Assembly (NCBI GenBank): GCA_019636215.1
Contig: JAHBXZ010000010.1
Location: 62,001-126,000 of the forward strand
Source: Planctomycetota bacterium
GTDB lineage: Bacteria > Planctomycetota > UBA8742 > UBA2392
Reading direction: 5' to 3'
DNA: 64,000 nt
Both the position numbers and the translations under genes were made by a program. The notes beneath the pieces are model-generated. The model was given only the letters and a program-made list of their open reading frames with translations, did no database searches and was not told the origin of the DNA. Shown here one piece after another: positions 54,801-59,634 of the stretch. How positions within the stretch are numbered: position 1 is the first letter of the stretch; each line of letters begins with the position of its first letter.

Positions 54801-55635
54801 GCGAAAAACCGCCCGGGGCGGGGGGGTGGTTGCCCGGTGCCGTCCGTAGGAAGCTGGATTTTGACGTGCTCCAGGGGCCTTCGCTTCCCGGTATGCCGGA
54901 TGCGCTGAATCTGGCACGCCAGAAGTGTGTCAATTGGGACGAACCCAAGGAGTTCCCCCCACCGTAAACAAACGAAGGCGTACGCATGCCGGGGCCAAGG
55001 TCGCCCACCGGCAGATGGGCGGAAGTCCACACCACCGTCTGAAAGTCCGCCGAGTGCGACACCTGAAACTGAACAAATGCCGCATTGACTTCGCCCCCTA
55101 CATATTCGGCGCTCAAAGAGGGCGGCCAGACCATTACGCATACCGGGTCGCCTTGTCGCTGCTCGGAGCCAATGCCGGTCGTGACGCGCAAGTCGGCCGC
55201 AGTCCCCGGCCCGCACACCGTGAACCACGCGGGCGTGGAGAAGGCTCCGGAGATCTGTTCCGAGTCCATAACAGCGGCGCGCCAGAAGTATGTGCCTGAA
55301 AGCTCCAGCACCGGCCCGGCATAGGCCAGCGCGGGGGTGTTCTCTCCGTGCCCGGTGGCGTCAATCGCGCAGAACCCGCTGTCCCAGACCAGTGAGGCGA
55401 ACGTTTCGTCGGTGGCCACCTGCACGCGCAATTTTATCGCCGGATTCAGGGTGCCTGTCGCGCAATGATAGACGCGAAAGTAAGGGTGACGCGATACGCC
55501 AACCGCCTCGTCCAGCCGCCCGATCCAGGCCGGGCTATCTGAAACTCGAAGCCCTGCCGGTGCCAGCGGTGCCGCCTTCGCCACACAGCACAACATTGCC
55601 ACGGCGAAGAGCCCCAAGAGTGCATTCAAAGCCAT
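39835..55635 (-). CDS. Giant Rhs/YD-repeat protein with C-terminal HNH nuclease toxin
   Basis: A 5266-residue secreted polymorphic toxin. Residues 1-22 form a signal peptide. FG-GAP/VCBS-like calcium repeats lie at about 290-610 (GDVDGNGIPDVVGIA), Calx-beta-like sandwiches at about 620-740 and 1620-1745, and long delta-60-like FGG repeats at about 760-1500 (GDIYFGGNFT). A putative-Ig (He_PIG-like) segment is near 1515-1590 and an FN3 domain near 2367-2455. The DUF6531 start of the Rhs cage is near 2810 (WDRTYCSDHATRWTPLGMGW). YD repeats follow to about 4100, then a structural stretch to the Rhs core end at 4950-4979. The tip, 4980-5266, holds an HNH-like nuclease: CWECG, IADHRNPLVVEW and HCPKCSPGQGG. 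No transmembrane export or VgrG/PAAR gene is nearby. Confidence 0.9.
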   Translation of the reverse strand: MALNALLGLFAVAMLCCVAKAAPLAPAGLRVSDSPAWIGRLDEAVGVSRHPYFRVYHCATGTLNPAIKLRVQVATDETFASLVWDSGFCAIDATGHGENTPALAYAGPVLELSGTYFWRAAVMDSEQISGAFSTPAWFTVCGPGTAADLRVTTGIGSEQRQGDPVCVMVWPPSLSAEYVGGEVNAAFVQFQVSHSADFQTVVWTSAHLPVGDLGPGMRTPSFVYGGGNSLGSSQLTHFWRARFSASGIPGSEGPWSTSKSSFLRTAPGNHPPAPGGFSRAAMHFGVGVHTLSRTVAGDVDGNGIPDVVGIAAATGGAHTLYLDPGIASPAAPILFGESSGGRTLALAHDFRLQGSCSIAIVDENFARLYVYSGGQMGLFCTFELGLGAPVALQVADTNRDGWPDILVAFDHAVYEIRGGVAGFTGLFNHTSFAFTDPITDLLSTVFEPSSGIRETWVLSGGNLLLFRGLPVPQSWDATGATKLSRANGANPYLAQLVLAGPSSLAHATVQAEKKVASVTFGASAEHGMKEPVTDISGRDLTGDGALDIVLAAGSTVSVWRAVGGTYVLHEHTGHPGGQGVTNVVVSDMNGDLHADILVGTAEPAHSIFLNKSRLTVSIADTYATQQEFGQVFAAFQVTLSSAPVSMVQVWCESVQEESGGGEGDGDGLPDASTFVVGQTSTTGYVPTATRIVFAPGQTVAWFRVPLTSVAVGLTWTFQVRLFAPVGAATGQAMALATVYGTVPAASPGAPPVAPGMTRDWSIDGEVRAIATSGQNTYFGGQFGGIQWQAQGVASLTLECSRKAALPQVSGSIEAVAVDPANGDIYFGGNFTLHVGPGLTIKNIAKCLPDGSLATGFAPNPNGTVNAIATDAYNRVYFGGKFTELQAAPGQTFHNIAWVSSSGQVSAATWGGANCYGVSNTSTTHAEVLVLKVSDSGGSGSYLLAGGQYFNQARSNSNTFSVANFAGFSLSGQAPLTMPRINSGSVRAIEVDSYGTLIGYTGSLSFAIFLGGTFDHATWQIGSTTAYSLKNLAVTNFSGFYSQTLTAAATSATPVLALARDGSNRLWIGRNGGASGGQPDPISIFLVTGGLLTPHSTIVGDGPVFSLAPGNGRMLATGSFATVAGQAAPGAALLTAGTSPGNPLSMVARPHGGSIKAAVYSDAGNNGYVLGGTFTSLRASRGNLAAMNAQGQLLAWAPRANGPIHAMAANAGKIYFGGAFTDVSGQARTGLAAAPANNDAVSPDGWHVTISGGSASVNALAIRPASPHNLLIVGGDFASVNMVSRIDVAEVNPAIQGAPPTSWNPGLAQGATDAVHALLVDSDRIYIGGCFAGTTLVQRPGLLAVIASGLPNEGQPVNWDAQLVYPATIRGIAATGQAIVFVGDFSGAAGEPRVGAACLDKISAAATPFQPVPTGSFRQVQTSTGGLIYLAGDFTTISVSQSQGTAAYPRRGLAAFDAAGNILPWTANVLTPGTSETVQILLLDDGKLWAGGRFSGTPHPGNNDLTWFSAAWYITTPTLPDVGSGLAYPSFAMHLSEPPVTGVTWSVSGPAAAWLTIDPSLGLLGGTAPAVSYQSPPLFHPLTVTVTDGTRFTSRQFIVRVNPAPAPITAEFPAAPGNPVTIAEGNAPARVVHWDVKLVLPPGQAVSVPLHFQVEHINGTARWGYEYAGQVNRVIFFPQGQVPGTLPAGTIATDTHIIALPVTIYGDKVAGHLAMRDFRLKVTSLTQGAQGHPTADELHIQIMEDDPANPAPDPAYVLYAAVQEDAHTPADPRGVVADQPFIAWVFGSDVAGESQGAWQVQVATDSGFLGLVYSAAKTAGTQNQTQVGPLPGGEFFTRVRVWDLSTDTPGPWCTFAFRRNFAPLQASQLAPAPEDTYTPPGGGLTVNTARPMLTWTIADDLDGDRQHVIVKLTSASGGVVRILDSRVAPNQFEYWQGSGWAMVGQSGMLPGAAQMRARVPDSMELFDGDWHWQVNVADPYEVTVGTTVSTLTVSAAYVIRGVYAGATGPDPRRLRLVKLPGHAPLATPALTNPLNGEFEFVVGSGALAGGEIIAVCVDPSYNPNGTGPVDEYAAVVLRYPGSHLRDNDGQFRKLELVQGRFLLDSRGASGFNLGHLTPPASPVPGYPMEGSPTGLRVVAQFDSIQTMAELRVRGTYAASAEPNTLVLAEPHQWLSTLADGFLSIEEGGTAQLRQLDNRGSVVIHPTGVLELNSNSESSGSFHLGHGGMLNVGSARLTITHGQAVLLAGNVVGTAANACLRQQAGSLHVHGATLDGVILEITASAQTLSVNGATFRPGSNDRCIQWNRSTGQPAFLHGNSFQQGGPGAFSVYAQPGADPLAMLGSGGDLSGEAFDFDPGEPGNDVVSWAPAAIQNLAAHPGNQRVLLVWNAGAQTGTGFNFEIHRATQESGPFVLVATTTSWFYVDDQLINNSNYYYYIRIVAWGTQGANSNMVEIAPRAAALTASSPSKARPNGLTPGLVVGSDTHFGASTSFTTTANGVAVPASSIVILSSHLLLYDLETSGATAGVVTMELRTAHPWAEHGVQGFEEALDFQVEISPAPSPAYPSTRFVDTGGAVMADEFTDGAFLVALEFDTNGGAPIIPATLQCELNRDIMVGGQLVTAGTDLGAVGLGLWQSLSAAGGQWPVDQVFTTVNPIEEHISPGELIIRVRVANDFGFYSTWDSLRIFVNGQNAAFVTAYLVQGLSNQVVTIFGSDLPAGADWVNFDDPEIEVHTVVPFQPGYFHSTGSQDPTHYQVTLSVGLHARIGPGLFELINLQNPGTPISTGGYTTTRDATTSNAVPSFPDPLAAKAAVNVTLQNGRFSWTSTDLVAEGRAFPIVWDRTYCSDHATRWTPLGMGWIGTYLQWIDIDWNSSRYESFTWHAPDGGVYRFAYTFVPEVIDPTHTKYTTPVGLAAKAYPTRTVAPEMFPVVQELAIQTSEGVTYHFGIVGHKKVAGTSDTHRWRLTRVEDMYGNRHELTYNEQGQLVRIDSDAISAAVGAKGPQGSVVFGECLALSYHSNGNLKEVRSVRQFSQFLNYDGSTFRGGLPVLAQDLEVTQYWHNHTNQLALHRLPPGSRHGTCYNGYVYEQASGGPPLLTKILSPSQVDGAIEAVPASNPYNPGSSFTLTGTSPSLVVQYQQVTGPFPVQYRVVQQQALESNAGSQAAYRTWQIGYATSFYANGAAEGAVVTRPDGTSEAYTLTQFGQPTQVAVSDGSAPSHITTYHYHDATRATAGVVRPKGDSTWLLYAFGDTVVASGSFAQAYDVGQETMIALTGVSDIQNYIGLVVRLRKGTTEYHRYAVVLGSSAGPLLRIQGSLQAEGWTSGSAVIYAANDSPLARYKVYQRRECAPNQAWSAGDLVTTQVHEVGWVGGKQFVGIGKTIDPYGNVTTVLRPYVHTSREDSLREPPTALSTETLSTITARNYRQWDDTERKVESVVVVDAFGRQQLKRDPVSGKSGGGFREENLETSFQYYNGDLGTASGSNWKLQSTTVTRKGYTGPASSSHAPTELITSFTYDAHGNLASASPPRSAAPAPYSDSQFKTEYTYNVAGQLVHARYPASGHPVTGGTQAGAVRPETWFYYDKDGQLAREVSLLLSSRAIPSSVTPGGTPAMFTDSQVESEFARPSSREGAGWLHTVYERNAAGEVISTTTDIDINGLTAKSTVTYDSMGRVQTETDAEGRTTDYSYEIRGLVKSVTRAKDSPIQATTEYQYDENGNLTKETPPGGIAVTHEYDGFNRRVKTVTPAAGGTLKHTTIFPTPGEEFIVKQRWEPVGGTGAPRETWTYYDELGRRKAERQRAMNAQGQPLAGAVDSMWAETRNLLDPVGNVLETRASYGSAINSSGILLYRSVPNGFGWVNSTLTDGARGAASSAVYDHAGNVIRENFKYVDRPADSATVADTFTQAVYDPANHAWKTIDCFGAETLVTRNNLGWPEATVDATGRATSVEYNFAGQPTKTTVGSGSEAITTEKTYDKTGLVLSETARRGNDPQATTYEYDSLARLAKITRPDSGHITFTFDSAGRLSRETRFAQQQDILHQYDNAGNLITLTVQPSGQGGVPVGQATEVHEFTHNAYGEVLIASTRGANGQLASTLTMAYNTMGQIEFQSLQVYDEQGSPISVNVTGHPYPESVLGFVSRYYGSTRTFSLWSMSATYDVLGRETRTGFWDGRFLHTLFETAGDIPGHQSSRPESIIDSGVEAALPPYPLLNHIEILRFEFEAGLLKQRAQGVTGVTARHNHAPRPSVPGKLAGQRSRAWTRFQQDARGMLKRVDLVNNGPNTGPACAGIEMRRDRAGNPVMERRTHQGGLSRVMQYDFAGRMSRSLRGHLVDSTSMPGDDVDNASSYIASPESLPQQWRRDYGQDSVDNITGYQDFLNNGPNPAQDVSQAILSDKRNLIDSRSDNGPAKFEYDTAGRMTYDATTALSFEYNYRGQAVKVKDASGAALRTMSYDAFGRMVRQVDAPGTFNARGTIFVPNIGFGGDGHGADTAAEVTYQESGYREALEIVQFTYGPGAVAGGIGRKRLVEFVAHVLDRAPYFRFLHEDTLGSTVAATSLWGDRLDEYDYTDYGIPLHAPVALDGRYITDISAHASYPGISQVTLSLSDTLEFHELMGCELRVVRSAPSGAGDVYLTGTVLSHLYGTLLIDDPGHAMATAWQADGLERHLTAVYDLREGFTRGVMDHAQTGSYTQNGWASQPQTATFIRADHGPFDLWMGTTPGQSQSKPLYAKVGPDASGQYQSAMVLGVWQASGQPVAGGRYQWLALKGDVSGFCGPGKRFEIDGRREKHVVAQSGTWTAAASGGAITTFTLHPYAWLSQYMVGWMLQPDVNAQVYLPITEVSQTHHTMTVDGAYAALGAAGTRFRIYAPPGVQRHGEQAGTLGDFVAAASSRCLFAGYRYESPLAGFDEWSWAPPPASPQMTVTSRQGGNNFAGQYYTLHRHYDPNLMRFTSPDPIASPFFNLFHYAGNNPAGAYDPDGLARKKKWSGDTFTKDLIDSGLDVLEGMVTKFYGGGAATVASGFQMAEGAQFGDTFVGRGLSDIHQRRDAWLVNYGEDGVAARLYATGGVVGDMIGITGLREGVSGRDAVTGESLGRHERYERAVDGASSLLLTAGMAAAPRVAPWASRIGSGARVGGTATLPMFRRMTPELAPGPHRAQIQYLKAMRQDAPKAPSAYRRPAGATTKAQRQSVQGQPCWECGSVSRTMIADHRNPLVVEWYETGTIDLAAMRSLDAVRAHCPKCSPGQGGRLRRYSVTMREHLRFFGRK
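40703..41135. repeat. 433-bp direct repeat, copy in the giant Rhs gene
   Basis: Partner of 38882-39314. It encodes the last part of the Rhs core just before the toxin tip, so exchange between the copies would swap the tip and delete the current one with its immunity gene. Confidence 0.92.
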
Positions 55636-55820
55636 ATCAGCCTTTAGAAATGGGTATCAGATATGCGTTGCGCATACAGTTGTTCGGGAACGAGGTGACG
55701 GAATCCTACTGGCGACCAAGGCGCTTGCAAGTTAATGTATTAAATATTGCAACTATTATATTGCACAACTTGAACATGGTTCGTACTCTTGTGGGTGCCG
55801 TATTTTGCGTGAGGCAACAG
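55636..55820. promoter_or_regulatory. AT-rich divergent region between the Rhs gene and the HEAT-like gene
   Basis: 185 bases with no gene. The stretch 55726-55770 is much more AT-rich than its surroundings, with TTGCAA at 55725-55730 and a TATAAT on the minus strand at 55755-55760. No convincing -35 could be paired with it. It probably carries promoters for both genes. Confidence 0.45.
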
Positions 55821-56597
55821 ATGGCGGGTCGCGGCCACAACAGAATCCTGATCTCTGCTGGAGTTCTGATCGTGGTGGGAGGCCTTTGCGTCGCGGCCGG
55901 GCTGTTGGCTGGTTCAGACGGCGGATTCGGGTCTAAGGCAGCGACCCCGCCTGACAACAATGCCGACTTTGCCCAACGCGCGGCGTCCGCGCCTCAGTTG
56001 CTGGAACCAGACGGGCAGCTCCAGGATGCTCTGCGAGGCGCAGCCACAGTCAGCGAAAAGCTGTCGGCCCTGGATCGCTACGGCCGGGTGCCGGGTGCGT
56101 CCTCGCGTTGCGTTCCGCTGCGCCATGCAATGTCCATCGAGCGCAGTGGCGCCGTAAGGATCAAGGCGTTTCAAGTAGCCAAAGAGCTGGCATCCAGAGA
56201 GGGCAGCCTCTACCTGACCGAGATTCTGAGGTCAGGAATCACCAACCCACATGAGGACGTGCGCCGAGAAGGACTTCGTGCCTGTCGTGATAACCCGCGC
56301 TATGAGCTGCTGACAGATCTGCTCGGCATAGTAAAGAGCGGTGGGTCAGAACGACCGGTTGCCATCCAGGCACTGGCATTCATGGATGACCCCGTTGCGC
56401 AGCAGGCAGTCCTGGACACAGCCATGGCCGACTACATTCCCAGGGAGCAGCGCGTGCAGGCCGTGGCCTTGCTGTGTCGCACGCGGTTGAACGATGGCGT
56501 GGCCTACATGCAGCAACTAGCCACAGGCGACGATGATGAACTTCGGGACGTCGCAATGGTTGCCCTGCGCGTATGGCAGGACTCTCAGCGCAGGTAA
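55821..56597 (+). CDS. Membrane-anchored HEAT-like repeat protein
   Basis: A 258-residue protein. Residues about 7-27 (RILISAGVLIVVGGLCVAAGLL) form a single anchor and the rest is exported and helical. From about 95 on, HEAT-like helix pairs are visible (LTEILRSGITNPHEDVRREGLRACRD, PVAIQALAFMDDPVAQQAVLDTA). Such repeats usually bind partner proteins. ATG at 55821 with a GAGG site is preferred; the longer frame beginning at 55290 overlaps the Rhs gene antisense. It lies next to the Rhs gene but is divergent from it. Confidence 0.72.
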   Translation: MAGRGHNRILISAGVLIVVGGLCVAAGLLAGSDGGFGSKAATPPDNNADFAQRAASAPQLLEPDGQLQDALRGAATVSEKLSALDRYGRVPGASSRCVPLRHAMSIERSGAVRIKAFQVAKELASREGSLYLTEILRSGITNPHEDVRREGLRACRDNPRYELLTDLLGIVKSGGSERPVAIQALAFMDDPVAQQAVLDTAMADYIPREQRVQAVALLCRTRLNDGVAYMQQLATGDDDELRDVAMVALRVWQDSQRR

Positions 56598-56668
56598 TCT
56601 GCCTTCGAAGCATCATGGCCATTGCGTCACTCTTGGTTGCCCTGGTTTTGTCTGCTGGGGCGGTGTTG

Positions 56669-57961
56669 AACCGGGCGGATGGGTGACAGTTTAGACCGGG
56701 CGCATAGGTGGCACTCGTTGTTTGTACTTCTTGCCCTTGCTGCTTGCACGTGTGCTTGTATCGATCTGCTTCAACTCTTTGCTTCGTTCATCGTACGTCG
56801 CCAGTTCCAGGCCTGCGAACTTCACTCGCCATTGGCCGTCGTCGACTTCGACCAGCCCCACCAGTTCGTTGCTCAATGCCTGGCTCAGGTAGACCTGGAT
56901 GCCTCGCAGCTTCAGCGTGCCGTTGTTGCCTACCCGGCGGGTTTCGTAGTGCCCGGGATACTCGGGGTCGCCCACTTCCCCTGGGTACTTGCGCTCCGAC
57001 AGCTCGTAGGCGCTGGCCGGTGTTTGCCCGTCCAGGGCATCGTGCGGGCGCTCAAAGTTGAATCTTCCGTCCATTGGTCAAAGCGCCGCTGTTGTCGGCT
57101 CATGTTTGCTGCCGGCGGCCTTGCGGTTTCGGCCTTCAGTGTCCGGTGCATGCGTTCGTGGCGGCCGTTCTCCTGCGGCTTGCCGGGCGTGATGCGCTGG
57201 AGCTGGATGCCCAGCTTGAGCCACCACACGCTCAGGGCCGTAAGGCGCCCGGCGCTGATACTGGCAAAGGGCGTCCCGTTGTCGCTGCGGATCGCGTTGG
57301 GCAGGCCGTACTCCTTGAACTCGGCTTCTATGGCTGACCTGGCGTCGCCGTCACGGGGCCCGGAATGCCCTTCGCAGCACAGGATCATGCGGCTGTGGCC
57401 GTCGGTGATCGTCAGCGGATAGCACAGTGTGCCGTTGCCAAGGCGGAACTGGCCCTTGTAGTCGATGCACCACACACTGTTGGGGCCTGTGTAATCCGCG
57501 GTGCTGCCATGGCCTCCGTGGAGTGCGCGACCACGACGGCGCGGCTTGACCAGCCCGGCACGCTTCAGGATGTCGCCCATGGTGCTGGCAGCAGGCAGGG
57601 GCTGTTCAGGCAAGCGGCCTTGCAGCCAATGCCGCAGCTTGTTCGGACCCCACGTCGGGTGCGCCCGCCGCACGGAGACGACAAGGGTTGTGGTGGCCGG
57701 GTCGGTAGCGTTGGGGTGAGTCAGGGCCGCCCTGCTCTTGTCTTCAAGACCGCTTTTGCCGTGCTCCTGAAATCGCCGGATCCACTTGCTGCCGGTCTTG
57801 CGGCTGATGCCATACACCGCGCACAGGCCGCTTATCGAGCCGCGTCGGGTCAGCCAATCATTGACGAAGTTGAGTCGCTCAGACACGGGACAGGTTTCCT
57901 TCCAGGGCATCGGCAAGCCTCCTTGCCGGTCACCCTACCTGTCACCCATCCCCCCCGGTTT
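56669..57961 (-). mobile_element. IS481-family insertion sequence, inactive
   Basis: About 1.3 kb with imperfect terminal inverted repeats. The left end has AACCGGGCGGATGGGTGACAG (56669-56689); the right end, as the complement, has AACCGGGGGGGATGGGTGACAG (57939-57961). The single transposase gene is frameshifted. I could not identify a clear target duplication. The element lies between the HEAT-like gene and the heptad element behind cca. Confidence 0.8.
56691..57910 (-). pseudogene. IS481-family transposase, frameshifted
   Basis: The N-terminal frame (ATG at 57910) has two helix-turn-helix segments (RRGSISGLCAVYGISRKTGSKWIRRFQEHG) and the DDE residues in VWCIDYKG, IRSDNGTPF, and QENGRHERMHRTLK. 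At about 57072, after RRFDQW, the frame is lost by one base. The rest continues in the other frame as FNFERPHDALDGQTPASAY, the conserved C-terminal part of the family. Since the two halves together cover a complete enzyme, this is an indel rather than programmed frameshifting, which IS481 does not use. Confidence 0.85.
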
Positions 57962-58074
57962 GTACCGGTTCCACTGGTAGACCCCGCCCACCACCCCCTT
58001 CATGGGGTTGGGATGTTTGGATGCGTCGTAGGGTTCTCTCCACCGCATCAAGCAGCGCGGCCATGCGTGCCATC

Positions 58075-58141
58075 CAGCGCAGGACAACCACACTCGACTC
58101 TCGACAGGCCGCGCAGCGGCCTAACTCGACTCTCGACTCGG
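58075..58141 (-). repeat. Heptad element at the end of cca
   Basis: CAGCGCAGGACAACCA precedes heptads ACTCGAC and TCTCGAC, an AGGCCGC-GCA-GCGGCCT hairpin (58106-58122), then ACTCGAC and TCTCGAC again (58124-58137). The complement reads GTCGAGT GTGGTTG then TCCTGCG, the same tail as at 61226. The stop codon of cca and its last four codons lie in this element. Here the heptads are direct repeats around the hairpin rather than inverted. Confidence 0.8.
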
Positions 58142-59479
58142 CAGCACCGCCGCTCGCACAAACGCTTCCGCCTGTTCGCGGTTCGTGACGCGGCCCTCGA
58201 GCATTTCGTCTTCCAGCGCGCTCAGCAGTTCCTTGAACTTTGGCCCGGGCGGGATGCCCATGGCCTTCAGGTCGTGGCCGTCTATCGGCAGCTTGGGCCG
58301 CAGGGATTGCGGCTCGGCGTCGAACGCGGCCTTGCGGGCGCGCACGTACTCCCAAGTCTCCAGTGTGCCGGGGCCAGCCAGGCAGTCAATGCGGTGCAGC
58401 TCCAGGTCTTCGTCAAAGTGCGGCTTGCGCAGCCAGCGCTTGAGGGTGCTGGTCTTCATTTTGTCGGCGTTCATGAACTTCAGGTGGTCCGCGACCAGCG
58501 ACTGCACGCGCTCGATCACCTCAGTCGGGAACTTCAGCCGCTGCAAAATCGCGCCGGTCATTTCCGTGCCCACTTTGTCGTGGCCGTTGAACCGAATGCG
58601 GTCGGTGCTGTTGTCGAATGTCGGCGGCTTTCCAACATCATGCAGCAGCACGCCCAGCGCCAGTGTCACCGTGCAGGGGTAACTGATCTTGTCCATTGCC
58701 AGCAGCGTGTGGACCCACACGTCGCCCTCGGGGTGAAACTGTGGCGGCTGCTGAACGCCGACCATGGCGGCCAGTTCGGGCAGCACGGCCTGCATCAGGC
58801 CGGTGTCGAGCATGATCTGCAACCCGCGTGAGGCGCCCTTGTGCGTGATTAGTTTTTCCAGTTCGTCGCGGATGCGTTCGGCGCTGCAAACCGTCACCTG
58901 CGAGGCCATCTCGGTGACTGCGGCCAAAGTCGGCGGGTCGATTTCAAAGTCCAGCGCTGCCGCAAAGCGCGCCGCGCGCAGCAGCCGCAGCTTGTCTTCG
59001 GCGAAGCGTTGCCGTGGGTCGCCCACGGCGCGAATCACCCGCGCATCCAGGTCGCGCAGGCCGCCCACGTGGTCATGCACGGTTTCCGATTCGGGGTCGA
59101 GAAACAACGCGTTGATCGTGAAGTCCCGCCGTGCGGCGTCCTGTGCGGCGTCGGTGAAACTCACGCTGCTGGGGTGGCGGCCATCCAGGTAGGGGCCGTC
59201 ATGGCGGAAGGTCGCGACCTCGACGGCCAGTTCGTTCGACTCGTCATCCAGCACGCGGATCACGCCAAAGGCCTTGCCCACGCCAACGCTACGGGCGAAC
59301 AAGGCCTCGACCTGATCGGGCAGGGCACTGGTGGCAACGTCGTAATCCTTGGGCTCGCGGCCCAACAGCAAATCGCGCACACAGCCACCCGCCAGGTAGG
59401 CCACATGGCAGGCGCCGACCAGACGCCGGATCACGGCGCGGGCCAGGCGGGTATTGGGGTTGTCCGGCAGCGCGGGCAT
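58121..59479 (-). CDS. CCA tRNA nucleotidyltransferase / poly(A) polymerase family
   Basis: Adds or repairs the 3'-CCA end of tRNA. ATG at 59479 gives 452 residues. The nucleotidyltransferase head has AGGCVRDLLLGREPKDYDVATSA with the GGxxR and DxD metal residues, then RRDFTINAL and the RFAEDKLRLLRAARFAA arginine motif. The middle LALGVLLHDVGKPPTF is an HD-domain signature, found in the CCA/HD branch. The end (SRESS) is encoded by heptad repeats and differs from the family. A TTG start 12 codons upstream would read through the heptad element at 59483 and is rejected. Confidence 0.88.
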   Translation of the reverse strand: MPALPDNPNTRLARAVIRRLVGACHVAYLAGGCVRDLLLGREPKDYDVATSALPDQVEALFARSVGVGKAFGVIRVLDDESNELAVEVATFRHDGPYLDGRHPSSVSFTDAAQDAARRDFTINALFLDPESETVHDHVGGLRDLDARVIRAVGDPRQRFAEDKLRLLRAARFAAALDFEIDPPTLAAVTEMASQVTVCSAERIRDELEKLITHKGASRGLQIMLDTGLMQAVLPELAAMVGVQQPPQFHPEGDVWVHTLLAMDKISYPCTVTLALGVLLHDVGKPPTFDNSTDRIRFNGHDKVGTEMTGAILQRLKFPTEVIERVQSLVADHLKFMNADKMKTSTLKRWLRKPHFDEDLELHRIDCLAGPGTLETWEYVRARKAAFDAEPQSLRPKLPIDGHDLKAMGIPPGPKFKELLSALEDEMLEGRVTNREQAEAFVRAAVLPSRESS

Positions 59480-59482
59480 CGG

Positions 59483-59524
59483 GGCAATGATCAATGAACA
59501 AGGAGCAATGAGCAATGCTCAACG
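59483..59524. repeat. Heptad tract immediately upstream of cca
   Basis: Six heptads: GGCAATG, ATCAATG, AACAAGG, AGCAATG, AGCAATG and CTCAACG. No complementary arm was found nearby, unlike the other sites. It begins three bases upstream of the cca ATG. Confidence 0.75.
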
Positions 59525-59544
59525 CGTGGAGGATTCGCACCAAA

Positions 59545-59634
59545 GGCCAGAGCCCGCAGCGTAAGCGGCGGAACATGTGACCGGCGCGGGCTTACCTTGG
59601 CACGACCCGCCGCTTACGCGAGCGGGCCCTGGCC
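59545..59634. repeat. Inverted pair of the AGCCCGNAGCGTAAGCG motif
   Basis: GGCCAGAGCCCGCAGCGTAA with the following GCGGCGG (59545-59571) is answered by the complement at 59607-59634 with one indel and one substitution. The stop codon TAA of the permease gene (59614-59616) is part of the right arm. The same core appears singly at 4842 and 17791. Confidence 0.8.

Noticed and set aside
55290..55820. Longer N-terminus of the HEAT-like protein
   Set aside because: It would overlap the signal-peptide region of the Rhs gene antisense, whereas the ATG at 55821 opens a proper membrane anchor with a ribosome site.
56930..57074. Programmed frameshift in the IS481 transposase
   Set aside because: The family uses a single frame and no slippery site or pseudoknot is evident; an indel is simpler.
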